A stretch of 64,000 nt of DNA from Purpureocillium takamizusanense (taxonomy: Eukaryota > Ascomycota > Sordariomycetes > Hypocreales > Ophiocordycipitaceae): NCBI RefSeq assembly GCF_022605165.1, contig NC_063072.1, positions 930,001-994,000 on the forward strand. The letters are read 5' to 3'. Below, piece after piece: positions 23,590-35,664 of this stretch (its first letter is position 1; every line of letters begins with the position of its first letter). The notes under the pieces are model-generated. The model saw only the letters and a program-made list of their open reading frames with translations. It made no database searches and was not told the DNA's origin. A program made the translations under genes and the position numbers.

Positions 23590-26448
23590 ATGCCGCGACG
23601 ACAGGCGCCCCTCGACGACTATGCATCCGCCGTGCCGCAGGCATGTTTGCTGCCTCGCCTCCGCCGTAAAGCACATTGTTAACAGCATCCCTTAGATCAT
23701 CCTCTCCTCATCCGATGCCGAATTTCTCGACCATCTGATGCCCGTGCTTAAGGATGCAGCCAACTCCAAGCGAACTCCAGCGCTGATGCAGTGCCTCACG
23801 CGCTACTCTGAAGACCGTGAGGCCGACATTGAGCGCATTGGCCTGACCAAGCACGAGGAGTTCCTCGACTCCGTCAGCCGACTTCAGCATGTCCGTGAAG
23901 GGACAGTCAACTTGACGGCCGAGATCCTCAAGCTCAACCAGTCCATCCAAGCAAGCACGGAGAAGCTGGCCGAGCAGAAGGGCGCCCTCGTCAACACCAA
24001 GGCGATTCGGCAGAACATTGCCGATGCCACCGACGCTCTCAAAGACTCGCTCCAAGTCTTGCACGCTGTCAATCACGCACACGACCTCGTCCGCCGCAAG
24101 AAGTATTACTCTGCGCTCAAGTCGCTTGATGACCTGCAGAACGAGCACTTGGTTCCGATCCTGCAGAATCGCTACGCCACTCAGCATCGACTGGCTGATG
24201 TTATTCAAAAGTCCATCCCCGGCTCACAAAAGGCCATTTCAGAAGCCGTCATGACCGACTTGAACACATGGCTCTTCCGCATCCGCGAGACTTCCCAGTT
24301 CCTCGGCGAAGTGGCATTCTACCACACTGAATTGCGAAGGTCCCGGCAGAGGAAGAGAGTAGAAGACGACCAGTTCCTATCCAACTTCAAGCTGAACTCC
24401 TCCATTGAACTTGTTTGCGATGAGAGCGAGGAGTTTGACGTAATGGACAATGAGGAGCTTCAAGTAGATTTCACTCCACTTTTCGAAGCCCTACATATCC
24501 ATGATGCCCTTGGCCAGACCGATCGATTCCGCTCCGAATACGCCGCCACCAGGCGTCAGCAGAAAGACTTGCTGCTTCCCAACTCAGTTGAGCTCCTCGC
24601 CGACGACGAATCATCCCTGAGCAGCTTACTCGAAGGAATCGCTGGCTTTGCAATCATCGAAAAGGCAACAATGAGGCGGCTGCCTCATCTCCGTTCACCG
24701 GCGGATGTGAGAGGCTCATCCGCATATGCTTCATACCACAGTGCTAATTTGTTCTCGTGTACAGGTTGAGGAGCTTTGGGAATCAATGTGCAGCGCAGCC
24801 ATCAACCTGACGTCCAGAGCCCTAAGCGATGTCGGCAATGCCGAGATCCTGCTTAAGATCAAGGGTTTCATAGCGCTGTTCATACAGACCATGGAGGTAT
24901 TTCTTGACTGCGAACACACGACCGCGGAGGAGTTGACTCATTCGATTGTGCAGGGCTGGGGCTATTCGATCGCCACCCTTGACTCATTTCTTCTGGCCCT
25001 GTTCGACAAGTACGCTGAGCTTCTGAAACGACGATTTAGCGAGGACTTCCAAGAGGTGAGTGACCTTTCCGCGGCGGCAAGTTTCCTGGTCTGATATGTT
25101 TACGGCTCAGATTGTGTCCACCGACGATTACATGCCTATGGCGATCAACTCAGTCGAGGAATACGAGAAGGTGATCAACGTCAGCTGGTTCGCGCAAGAC
25201 CAGCCAACTGAAGAGCTCACGTATGTACATCAACGCGCGCCGTCTGCTGTTGCTAATTTGTCTACAGTTTTCCTTGCGTTTTGCCTTTCTCTCAGATGTA
25301 TCCACTATGTTGTATCGACATTCGCAACTTCCTCAATCAGTTTTACTTCTTTTCCGACGATCATTTTCAGCACTCTGATGTCATTGACGAGACTTTGAGA
25401 AAGGTATGGCCCAGGGCCCACGCCACTTGTTAACTGAACCGGCTAGGATATTGACGAGGCCATCGCGCAGTCTTTAGATGAGCTATTGACGGAAAAAGTT
25501 TGCCAGTCACTGGTGGAACGCCTTAGCTCGCAATATCTTGGTCAAATAGTACAGATTCTCATCAATCTGGAACATTTCGAAATTGCATGCCAGGAGCTAG
25601 AGCAGCTGTTGATCAGAGCAAGGTCATCGACATCAGCTGGGGGACCGCTGAAATTGAACGCCACCGAGGAATTCCGCAATAACAAGAAGACGGCAGAGAA
25701 GCGCATATTTGAGCTCGTCAACAGCAAAATCGATGACCTCGTCGATACCGCCGAATATGACTGGTGAATTAATTGCCCTATCTTGTTTCCCGAACGAATA
25801 AATTTGCTAATGCGTTTTGTTTTCGGCAGGCTGACGCCCACGGTACCCACGGAGCCAAGCAATTATATGCAAACGCTGACTCGATACCTGTCTAACATCA
25901 TGAACTCAACACTGCTTGGGTTGCCCCGAGAAATCAAGGAGCTTATATATTTTGATGCATTGAGCCACGCAGCAAACAAGATCCTGGTACAACGTCCAAC
26001 ACGAGATGCACCTGCTTCGACCCTGTGCTAACCCATGCATCAACCCAGGCTCTCCCGCTTTCGCAGGAAGTTAAGCATATAAACGCCAATGGGGTCTCCG
26101 CACTGGCCCAGGATGTAGAATACTTGACCGAGTTCGTCGCTAGCCTAGAGAACGGGCAGATGCTGCGAGAGAATTTGGACGAGCTGCAGCAAACGGTCAA
26201 CTTGATGCAGTCAGATAATCACGACGAATTCTTCGATATCTCGATTCGCAACAAAAAGTACGGACGCGTCGACGCCCTCAACGGGCCTCTCCTCCTTGAG
26301 AAGTATGATTTATCGCAGCCCGTCGCAGAAAATGCACTAATTGACCGGATGTACTAACATAACCCCCAGACTCACACCCGTGACGCACGCCACTGCCAGA
26401 AACGCGCCGTTGTCGAACTTGTCAAGTCGCTTCGCCATGATGAAGTGA
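23590..26448 (+). CDS. SEC15: Exocyst complex subunit Sec15
   Basis: Exons 23590-23640, 23696-24706, 24765-25055, 25111-25220, 25268-25403, 25447-25763, 25830-25986, 26049-26302 and 26370-26448; 801 residues. The N-terminal part is the helical region of Sec15 (AEFLDHLMPVLKDAANSKRT, HEEFLDSVSRLQHVREGTV), followed by the long rod and the conserved C-terminal domain (GWGYSIATLDSFLLALFDKY, CCIDIRNFLNQFYFFSDDH, IKELIYFDALSHAANKIL). Sec15 is the exocyst subunit that binds the Rab Sec4 on secretory vesicles and tethers them at the hyphal tip. Intron 1 (23641-23695) must start with GC rather than GT, because the 17-codon exon 1 and the exon opening IILSSSDAEFLDH join in frame only there. The other introns are GT-AG. 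Confidence 0.92.
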
Positions 26449-26666
26449 CATGCGCCGGCACAGAACAACATCTCGACTCGCACGCAGCCGCTCCCCTCCC
26501 TTGGGACACGTAGCTCCCTGGCAATGATCTAAAGCGATCGTTTGAAGACCAGGATTGACCTAGATTATTGCGCACTGTGGTTCCTGAACGCCACCCTGCA
26601 CAAGCGCAGTTCATCGCGCATCTGACAAAATATATACACAAGACACGGTACATCCTATGGCTCATT
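26449..26666. other. Convergent spacer between SEC15 and HAP5
   Basis: This is a 218-bp gap between two stop codons on opposite strands. The two mRNAs probably overlap at their 3' ends. No other feature is seen. Confidence 0.5.
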
Positions 26667-27755
26667 TCACTCAAATTCCTCAGAAGACATGGGCGCCTGG
26701 ATAGCGTCAGTGGTCCGCAAGGCCACGGCGAAGAGTATTACGACGTACCTGCTGAGGTTGCATCGCTGAGTAGGGATACATGCCCTCCATTTCTCCATAC
26801 ATGGATGGCGGTGCTTGGGCTTGACCGTACGGAGCGGCAGGGGCCTGAGGGACCTGGCCGGAATACATGCCGGGGTTCTGTCGGTAATCCTGCTCTGTGG
26901 GCATGTGGTGTCCTCCCATATAGTCCGCGGGGGCCATCGGATGCGAGGCATGGTTTGCTGGCTGAGCCATGCCAGCGTGTTGGCCAGGCATCTGGCCTTG
27001 ACCGGGAGGCGCGGGTACAGCTTGAGCGGCCGCCGCCGGTTGTGCCGTGGTTCTCTTAGCATGCGAAGATGCCTCTTCCCGAGGAACGATATCAATCAGA
27101 AAGTCGAACATGTCGGATTTGGCAAGGGCCGAGGCGATGTCAGACCGTTGCAACGTCCGCCGCTTGTTCTCTTCTGCATGTATCCAGGCGCGCATCGTGA
27201 GCTCAGTGATGAATATGTCACAGCCTTTGGCGAAAAGGATGGGAGCTTCCGCCGAAATCATCTTGACTTCAGGATCGGCTTTCATAACCTTCTTGATGCG
27301 AGCAAGAGGTAGTTGATGAAGCTTGTAATCATGCGTCTCACTTTCCAGGTGGGTAATGGTCTGTTGCCAATAGGTAGTGAGTATGTCCTTGTACTGTCCG
27401 GTAAGACCTTGATGGACCTTTGGACCGGGTTTTCGGGTCAGCATGCATTTGCAATGAACGGACAGGCTTTACATACATTAGCCCACGGGCCAGTGTAGAG
27501 CTCAGCCGGGGCGAAACCCTGAGAAGCTAGCTAGAGGGTGCGTTAGAACAGTAGAACAGGTGTTTGGAAGAGACGGGTAGGCACGCACAGCCGCACAAGC
27601 GCCTGGAAGTTGGGTCAGTGGACTGTAGACGGTAAGAAACAAACAGGTTGGGTAGACGACTGACCATAGTGGCCTCCTTGGCTGGGGTCATAGACTGGAG
27701 CAGCGCGGTTTTGCTGCGACTGCGTTGGCTGATTCTGCGGATCCATTGGCGGCAT
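26667..27755 (-). CDS. HAP5: CCAAT-binding complex subunit Hap5 / NF-YC
   Basis: Exons on the minus strand: 27755-27665, 27602-27589, 27530-27477, 27417-26749 and 26696-26667; 285 residues. The histone-fold core is unmistakable: [40 protein letters not shown] and [20 protein letters not shown], preceded by the fungal Hap5 segment [19 protein letters not shown]. It pairs with Hap3/NF-YB and binds CCAAT boxes in the nucleus. In filamentous fungi it also bridges to the iron regulator HapX. The tail is Gln/Pro/Ala-rich, and the last exon adds APMSSEEFE after a standard intron. The 14-base second exon is supported by two introns of 62 and 58 bp, each with a good branch site. A single intron with its acceptor at 27527 would also keep the frame. 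Confidence 0.9.
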
Positions 27756-28501
27756 GTGCGACGAAAACTTGGGACGCTTTCGAATCAAACAGCTCACGCA
27801 GATAGCTCGCGATGGCTGAAAGTCGAGAGCGGCAACGACAAGTCAACCCGGGGAGTAGAAGGCGTCTGACGGAGACGCTCAAATTGTCCTGCAAGTCGGG
27901 GTTTCAACGAGCAAGCTCGTGGCATATGACAGAAAAAAGAGGTCTGGCGACAATTGGGAGCGCCGAGGCTGCAGAGGGCACTGAGTGGCTGGCGGTGCTG
28001 ATGGTTGATGAATGAGGTGGTGAATGGTGAGTGGTGGTGAGTGACGTGACGGGAATAGCTGACTGGCGGTCCATCAGTCGGCACGCGGACGGTCACTTCC
28101 CAGCCACCTAGGTTACTGAGTTATATCTCCGAAGATTAGGGCACTGGGTTTTCCTAGTACCATTCACCGAATCCAAGGTCACAGATACCGGATGTGGGCC
28201 CCTCACTAGGCGGGAGATACCGCATTCAACTCCGGGGGTACTTCACACCTAACCTGAAAGGGTGTCGGCCCAACCCCCAGCTTCCAGTTCGCGTCAGCCT
28301 CGCCCACCGACACGCACGAGGTTAGATTACCTAATAAGAGCTGCCGAACCCCCCCCCCCCCCCCCCCGCTCCACAAAAAAAATTGGCTGCGAACTGAGAA
28401 GCCGACCCGACTTTTGCAACTTTTTTAACCTGGCTCTCAGACTCTTCAGCCGTGGCCGCGATCCGCTGACAGCTTCGACAATACGCAACCTGCCGCACAA
28501 A
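27756..28501. other. Divergent promoter region between HAP5 and FCF2
   Basis: This is 746 bp between two divergent genes. It holds a long C homopolymer around 28349-28366 close to the FCF2 start. The frame is open upstream of the FCF2 ATG, but no conserved sequence is seen there. Confidence 0.45.
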
Positions 28502-29382
28502 ATGCCCGAATTAGTCGATAATCGGATAGAGGAGCTTCTCAAAGAGGCAGAGCATCGACTCAGGGGAAGTGCCGCTTCTGATCTTGCCTCTCCGGTGGCG
28601 CAACCCTTCACCGTCGTCCCCAAGGCCACCAAGAAGCCTATACCAGACGAAGCTCTCTCGGTGCGCGCAGCCCAGAGTCGACCTGCTGTCAGCGCATCAA
28701 AAAAGGCGAGTCATCTAAGTCCCCTTGCTACCTTGAATATATGTTGCGACCCGTTGTCTGCGGGAGGCTGTATATTGTGATGAGAAGGAGCCGCCTTACG
28801 GTTCGTATGATATGGGACAAGTATCCGTTTTGGATCATATGCCCATGACCTCATGATCTTTATCTTTCATAGTTACTCTGAATTATCAGCCCCATCAATC
28901 TGCACACACGAACGGGTTGCATGCCAATGCGTGGACGCCGTGCCCTCCGGGATTTTTTTCGCATCTTCTTGTCGCCAGCGACATCCAATACCAAGTTGTT
29001 ATTTGACTAACAGACTTGTTAGGACACTGCTGGCCCAAATTGGTTTGACCTTCCGAAAACAAATCTCACTCCAGAATTCAAGCGGGACTGGCAGGTGCTG
29101 CGTATGCGAGGGCTTCTGGATCCCAAGCATCAGAAGAAAGCTCTTCGCTCTGCTCCGCCGGAATATTCCCAGCTTGGCGAAGTGATATCCGGGCCAGCCG
29201 ACTACTATAGTGCAAGATTGTCCCGTAAAGATAGAAAGCGGACAATATTCGAGGAGGTAGCAGCCGCGCACGACAAGGAAAAGCTGAGCGGCAAATACGC
29301 TGGCATTCAACGGAACAAAACCTCTGGCAAGAAGGCATTCTATCAAAGACTTGTGTCGCAGAGACGAAAGCGACAAAGTTGA
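28502..29382 (+). CDS. FCF2: Pre-rRNA processing protein Fcf2
   Basis: Exons 28502-28705 and 29023-29382; 187 residues. The second exon encodes the Fcf2 domain: AGPNWFDLPKTNLTPEFKRD, then LRMRGLLDPKHQKK, and a basic C-terminus with KLSGKYAGIQRNKTSGKKAF. In yeast Fcf2 is a nucleolar component of the early pre-40S particle, needed for cleavages at A0, A1 and A2. The first exon is a helical, charged N-terminus (MPELVDNRIEELLKEAEHRL). Joining the exons in frame requires a GC donor (AAG then GCGAGT at 28706), because no GT in the right phase exists before the stop at 28780. The intron is then 317 bp, long for this window, so an unseen small exon inside it is possible. The acceptor is preceded by GACTAACAG. 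Confidence 0.85.
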
Positions 29383-30329
29383 GGCAAGGCCAGTATTCTT
29401 ACGAATCACGACCAGGCTGTTGTCTCATCTCTAGCTCTGCCGCTCACCAACATGGCTCAGCACGTAGGGGGCGCTCCCCGAGGCCCAAGGGACGACCAAA
29501 GCGACTAAACATCGGGTGAGCAATGGACGAGCTCCTATACCATGCCGCGAACCCTGTTTCTCAAGACTGCACGAGAACCTAGGTCATACTTGGGCAACAA
29601 CGTTCGCGCGGGAGCCCTAATGTGATCGGCTTCATGACGCATCCCGTCATTGGAGGATCATTCATGGTATCCCGCCCAAACTGATGCTAGCACCATGCAT
29701 GCCCTGAACCAACCTGTTCACGGCAGCGAATGCGCTTCATGGGCATCGCCAATCGTTTCCGGATCACGGACCGCTTCAAATGGCATCTAGTGCCATGAGA
29801 TGGTGATCAGTGGTCTGTGGCTTAGCTGCCGCCATGCATCGAGGATGCTCGTGTGACACGTGTGCCGATGGACAGTTGTGCCATCGCGACACCAGGGGAT
29901 GAAGTTGGGGGAAGTGCATGCTATATAAGCAGGGCATTCGGCGACTGATCAATTTGACTAGACAGCAGAGAACGTCTAGGACTCGTCTGTCTCCATAGTC
30001 GCGGGCCTACATATTCCTTGACAATCGACGAATGACCTTCTTCATTGAGCATGCCATCAGTAGTCATACGTGCATAATTCTAATTTCAAAGTTGTACTTC
30101 ATGGCAAGGGCCTCAATTACCAATTGCTATTCATTTTGAAGGTCCTCCGTAGAACTGCGCGACGAGCGGTCAGATTATGTAAGCTCTTGTGTCGCTTGTT
30201 GATTGGCTAGCGAACCACCTGCTCGCAGCATTTTCAAGTCGCGCGACTCTCCGCCGTCCATCCAAAACCGCCAACATACCTCCCAGCGACCAGGATCTGC
30301 TCATGCGCTGCTAGTGGTTTACCAGCAGA
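29383..30329. other. Intergenic region between FCF2 and RSM10
   Basis: This is about 950 bp without a supported gene. A TATA-like string (CTATATAAGC) occurs near 29922, about 400 bp upstream of the RSM10 start. Whether it drives that gene or a noncoding transcript cannot be told. Confidence 0.4.
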
Positions 30330-31180
30330 ATGCTTCGCACAACCTCTAGGTCATTGGCGTCACTGTCCGTACGTTCTAGCAGAAGCTCCGCAACCGAGTT
30401 CGGCAGGAAGACTTACGGGCTTGCAGGTCACTATACCGCGAATCGCCCGTCGTTCCCACACTTCATTGTATGCTCGACTCGCGAACATATCATCTGTGAT
30501 CGTGTTACTGGCTACGGGCTGACTTTTGTTCCTTCTGCAGGGGTTCAGGTAGTGACGAAGTCCAAGAGCGACAGTTGACGGCCGAATCGAAGTCAGGCGG
30601 GCAGGGGCAGCTGCGTCGGCCAAGGTCACTCCAGGCGTTATATCTCAAGCCACTTAAGCGCGAGGCCGAGTTCGGAATCCCATCATGCGACTTGCAGTTT
30701 CGATCCTTCAGTCTTCAGCCTCTTGAGTTCTTTGTCGACTTTGCGCTGCGCGCTGCATACTACCTTGGCCTCCCGGCATACGGGCCAGTCCCTTTGCCTC
30801 GCATTACCGAACGTTGGACAGTGCCCCGAAGCCACTTCATTTTTAAAAAATCACAAGAGAACTTTGAGCGTGTAACATTGCGGCGACTGATCCAGATTAA
30901 GGATGGCCACCCGGAGACTGTGCAGCTGTGGCTCGCCTACTTGCGAAAGCACCAATATTATGGCGTGGGAATGAAGGCAAATATATGGGAATTCACGCAG
31001 GCTGGGGTCGGTCGCTCAATGGAGGTTCCTGAGGATCAATTGAAGGGACTTGACACGGCTTGGGCACAGCTCGGGCAGACCAAGTCGATGGGTACTGCAG
31101 ACAAGGTGGAGGAGCTGCTTAACAGCCGCCGATTCAAAGAGGCGGCTGGCCTCAGGCAGCCTCTTACGCCGAGCAAATGA
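30330..31180 (+). CDS. RSM10: Mitochondrial small ribosomal subunit protein uS10m (Rsm10)
   Basis: Exons 30330-30368, 30427-30467 and 30541-31180; 239 residues. The third exon encodes the uS10 fold: LRRPRSLQALYLKPLKREAE, DLQFRSFSLQPLEFFVDFAL, PRITERWTVPRSHFIFKKSQ and ENFERVTLRRLIQI. The HFIFKKSQENFERVTL segment is the conserved S10 signature. The first two tiny exons supply an Arg/Ser/Thr-rich mitochondrial presequence (MLRTTSRSLASLS, VTIPRIARRSHTSL). Both introns are GT-AG, and the second has a GGCTGAC branch site. The C-terminal extension (about residues 160-239) is typical of fungal mitochondrial S10. Exon 1 also reads through as an open frame to 30578, so the two-intron model was chosen on phase and presequence quality. 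Confidence 0.87.
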
Positions 31181-31835
31181 GAAGGTCGGTATTGAAGGGG
31201 CCATCAATGTACGAACAGCATGCCACGGTCGTGGTGCGAAATACTGCTGCCCGAACGAAAGGAAGGGCGGTTCGACCCCATGACGAGGCCACATCTGCAA
31301 CAGATACCCTGTATTTTAGTATTGAGGATCAAGGCCATGCATCGAGGTCTGGCAATCTTTTTTTTTTTTTTCCACAGCGACTGCCCTGATGCTTGGCTCA
31401 TGGCCGGCGGGCATGTGTCGGCACTCTGACGTCAAGCTCAACGGCCAAGGGCGCCGGCATACGTTCACGGAGGGCCGTTTGCTGGCAAGCCTTGAACATC
31501 ACAGCCGCACGAGGAGAGTCCTAGCCGTCGATATCCATTTCCTGTTCGCCGCCGCGCCATGTCAATGTGGCCGTCATGCACGGCATAGTTGGGCGCACGC
31601 AGCTGGACCTAGCTGATAGCTTGCTGCTCCCCGCCCAGGGGCAGTAAAAAGAGCCCTCCATCCCCTCCACCAGTGTGCACACAATCTCTCTCCCCACCAC
31701 ACCACCATCCACCCACCCGCCCGCCACCTGACCACGATCTCACTTATTTACTTGCCCGCGGAAGGCCCCAGAGACAGCACTGATCGACCGTGACTAGGCA
31801 TGGCACCATGATATCATGCAGTACAGACCGCAAAA
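31181..31835. other. Intergenic region before the karyopherin gene
   Basis: This is 655 bp with no supported gene. It includes a T homopolymer near 31359-31371 and a C/A-rich leader (31,680-31,735) upstream of the next start. Confidence 0.45.
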
Positions 31836-34800
31836 ATGCAAGACGACCAGCCCGTCCAACTGAGCCTTGATCAGGTGGAATCTGTCAGTCTTGCTGCCCA
31901 CAACACGGCGCCGCACACTCTGCCCGCGTCGCCCCCCGGGCCCCTTGGCTGCCCACTGACCGCGCACCGCAGTTGATTCTGTCTCTCTATGAGGCAAACC
32001 CGCCAGAAGTCATCAACAAGACACAGGCTACGTTGGCCTGCTTCCAAGGTTCTCCGCAGGCATGGCCCATGATTCACCAGCTGCTGGAGCGGCCCGATGA
32101 CAAGGTCAAGTTCTTTGGAGCCCTCACTGTCATCATCAAGCTGAACAAGGAGAGGTGCGCACCGCAATCCGCTGCATATGAATCTCGGGGCTAACTTGAG
32201 GCCCCAAAGCTCCTCCTTGAGCGATGAAGATGCCGCTGAGCTTCTTGTGCGGCTTGTGGAATGGTACTCACAGTCCCTCGCTCGTGGACGAGCCGGCTCC
32301 CTTGTATCACGAAAGCTCTCGTCCGCCATCGCCACCTTCTTTCTCCACTTTCATCGACTTTGGCCTGCATATACCCGTCATCTCTTGGTGTGTCTTGCCT
32401 CTCATCGACCGCTTGACCCTTCCGCCGTCGACGACACCGTCAGCTCAGCCGATGCGCTAGCTCGCTTGAGCTCTACCCAGCTTCAAGCTGCTATCTGGGT
32501 GGTCACCAGCGTCATGGACGATGTCGCTAGATTTGATCTGAATGCAGCAACAAAGTGTGTTTGTTGCTCCTGCTCGGCATAGCTGCTTCTTGCTGAATAT
32601 CCTTCGTAGCGCAGGCTTGTATGATGCGGTGGTGAGGAACACACCGGACGCGGTCGTCCTTATGGCGGCATGTCTGTCTCCTCACATCGAAGACCCCACA
32701 GCCCATAGCGATGCCGTCAAATGCCTTCAGGTATACCTCCTCTCCCCTGGTGCTTCCCAGCACGTGTGACGTTCACAGCTCACTTCTTCCCCCCCTTCAG
32801 TCTTGGGCCACATTTGCACAGAGAGCATCGTCGGGTCACAGCAATATTCCGGCGTCTTTACGACCACTTCTGGAACCGGTCATCTCATCCCTATCACGCG
32901 ATTCTCTGTTTGATGCGTCAGCGGAACTCATCGTCGATGTGTTGTCAAACTACCCGACGCTCATGACCAACACCCAATACGAATATCTGGCTACGCTCTT
33001 TACAGCCCCTTGGGCTCGGGAGCGGTACGAGAAGCTACTTCAAGGAGACTTTGACTTCGAATCCGTTCAGTTCGGGCATCTGTTGCTCGGCTTCGGTGAG
33101 GCAAAGGCTGAAGCCCTCATCCAGAGTAGTGACGGAAGCAGCCAGCACCTTCTGTCATTATTATGCGGACTCCTCACGGCAGCTGGCTACCCAGTCGCAG
33201 AGGACAGGATCTTTGTGCCTGCAGTCGAGTTCTGGTCAACCTTTGCAGAAACACTGGCAGACCATGTCCACCTAGACGAACCCGAGATCTCGTCACCGTC
33301 GGCAGCCTCCGCAATGACCCAGCTCCTGGCGGCCGTTTCAAGGGCCTGGCAGAAGATAACGTATCCACCTTCAGGGGAGTACTGCCAGTGGGATTCTGTG
33401 GATCGCATCGGCTTCAGCGATGCCCGCAAGGACGTTGTTGACTTTCTTCAATCTGCCTATGCACTGGCGGGCCCTCAACTTGTGGCAACGTTTGCCGATC
33501 TTACACTTTCGGCGTTGTCACAGTCGGCCTGGCTTCCATTAGAAGCCGCCGCGTTCTGCCTCGGCGGCCTAGCAGACTGTGGCAGAGATGACATTCGGTT
33601 TGATGCGGCCCTAACGCCAGTGTTCGCATCGCCCCTCTTCTCTGTTCTCGGCGACAACAGCCAGGCGGGGGTCCATCTCAGAACGCGACAGACTTGCCTA
33701 TCCCTAATTGAACAGTACAACGAGTACTTTGAGAGGAATGTCGAGTTCCTCGCTCCAGCACTGCGTCTGCTGTTCACGTTGCTTGGTGAGCAGTCCATGG
33801 CGGCATCTGCATCCAAGTCAATCCTGAGATTGTGCTCTTCCTGTCGACACCATCTATATCCGGAGACAGAAGGATTCTTGGATGAGTACGCAGCCCTTAC
33901 TCACGGCCGGCGACTCGATTGCATCTCTAGCGAGAAGGTGCTAGGAGCTATTGCCTCAGTTGCGCAAGCTATACCGAACCCCCACCAAAGATATAGGGCC
34001 TGTGCAAGACTTTTGGAGTTTGTCGTCCGTGACGTGCACCGATCCCGTCATTTCAATGCATCATCACCCGGGGCTGATGATCATCCGTGTCGGGGGCTTA
34101 GGTGTTTTGACAGCACGTCCGACGAGCACCCTGGCCTACACCTTGGCTTAAGGGCGCTGAGAAGCCTTGTCAGCGTAGGAAAGGGGTTCCAATCGCTATC
34201 CGACTCTTCGATCGACGTTGACGCAAGCGGCCGTCGGCTTGCAGTATCGCGCGACGGGCTGGAGTTGCTGCATGACCAGATCATGGAAATCCTTCGGGAA
34301 TTGGACGAGGCATTCGGCAAGAGCTCTGAAATTATTGAGCTTATCAGCAGTGTCCTCCGCAGCGGATTCTCAGAGAATGAAGCGGGCCCGTTTGTTCTCC
34401 CGCCGGATACGGTAACCCATTTCCTCACCATTCACACGGCGTCGACAACCCGAGTGGGCGTTCTCGTCAACACAGCGTGCTCATTTGTGAGCTCGTTGCA
34501 GTCGCATGAATTTCCCAGTCGTGAAGCTATATGTTCCACGCTGCTCATGTGGGACATTGGACTCCTCAGGCAGCTTTCAGGTGAGTTGCAGATTCGACGG
34601 GTAAGTCCGTGGTGCATTATCCTAACAAAAGCCAGAGCCAGAAAGCGATCCCGAGTTATCTCAGAACGGAATCGAGTTCGCCTCCCGTCTGCTGAGCAAA
34701 GCGCCTGCGACCGTGCTGTCCCTGCGGCCGGCCGACGCCGCAGAGTTCCTCTTCTTATTTACCTTGCGCGTGTTAGACGGCAAGGAACCACTGCCGAAAG

Positions 34801-35336
34801 GTGCAGCTGCAGATTTCTGGGTAAAGACTAACCCGACATGCACCCCTCTAAATGCTAGAATCGTGGACTATAGTTGATCGTCTACTAGTCTACCTACGTG
34901 AGCCTCAATGGCGATGAAGAAGTACAGCATGCTGTCAAGGGTTCCATGGTAACCCTGGGACCGCTCTTGGCCCAGAGTCTGGCCAGAAACTTTGGAGGGA
35001 ACGCTTCCCGGAGCGAGCTGGACAAACTCAGCGAGCCATTGAAGAGGCTTGTCAGCCGGCATGCTGCTGCAAGGGACTGGCTGCAGACCGCACTCGGCGA
35101 TGCCTCCTTCCCGAGCAGCAAGGTCAGCGCGGAACAAAAAGCCATATTCGTGAAGAAGGTCATCAGGTACGCAATATACATGAGCTCACTTCGCCCCCCA
35201 GAACCTACGGTCGATAATGCCAGTACACTAACATGATATGCATGATTTCAGCTTGAGAGGTGCACGGGCGACCAACCAGGTAGTCCGTGACTTTTGGCTC
35301 TCAGCTCGTGGAAGCAACTTCGCGTACGTATCGTGA
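31836..35336 (+). CDS. Importin-beta-like karyopherin (Kap111/Kap122/importin-13 type)
   Basis: Exons 31836-31883, 31973-32154, 32210-32554, 32610-32730, 32801-34580, 34636-34820, 34889-35166 and 35252-35336; 1007 residues. The protein is all-helical with HEAT-like repeats. The N-terminus (LDQVESLILSLYEANPPEVI, then FFGALTVIIKLNKE) is the importin-beta N-terminal domain that contacts Ran-GTP. The length and the segment AIATFFLHFHRLWPAYTRHL point to the Kap111/Pdr6/importin-13/transportin-SR group of nuclear transport receptors. I cannot decide the exact orthologue. Expected location is cytosol and nuclear pore. The junction near 34,889 is the weakest: it was chosen because only that acceptor gives an open phase-0 continuation. 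The last intron, ending at 35251, is well formed. Confidence 0.8.
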
Positions 35337-35664
35337 TCAACCCGGGCCCGTTTGACCGCATTGAAACGGCACCATAGAGGCTCGTCTTCGTTCACAGAGG
35401 CCGGGTGGACTCTCGACGGGGCTGTGGAAAGGGGCTCGTCGGTTTAGGTCGGTACAGTTCCGCGTCAGGCCACGTCAGCGACTATTTAGTGGGCGAGCAA
35501 TGCAGTGTATCAAGTGACAGTTGCATAGGGCACGGGAGTATGTCTCGCATATCTTTACCCGGCCCATTGGCGATGGTGACATGATGGCGACATATGAGAT
35601 ACATGTACTGTTACACGGCTGTACAGGGGTGTGGCGTGCTGTCCTGTAAGAGGTTCGGATGGCC
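35337..35664. other. Convergent spacer between the karyopherin and MSW1 genes
   Basis: This is 328 bp between converging stop codons. It should hold both terminators. Nothing else is recognised. Confidence 0.5.

Noticed and set aside
29922..29931. TATA-like CTATATAAGC as a promoter
   Set aside because: It is 400 bp from the next gene, and the following 300 bp show no gene. It is too isolated to enter as a promoter.
34821..34888. Alternative acceptors for the karyopherin exon at 34889
   Set aside because: Acceptors at earlier AGs lead to an in-frame TAG before the conserved part, so the 34889 start was kept.
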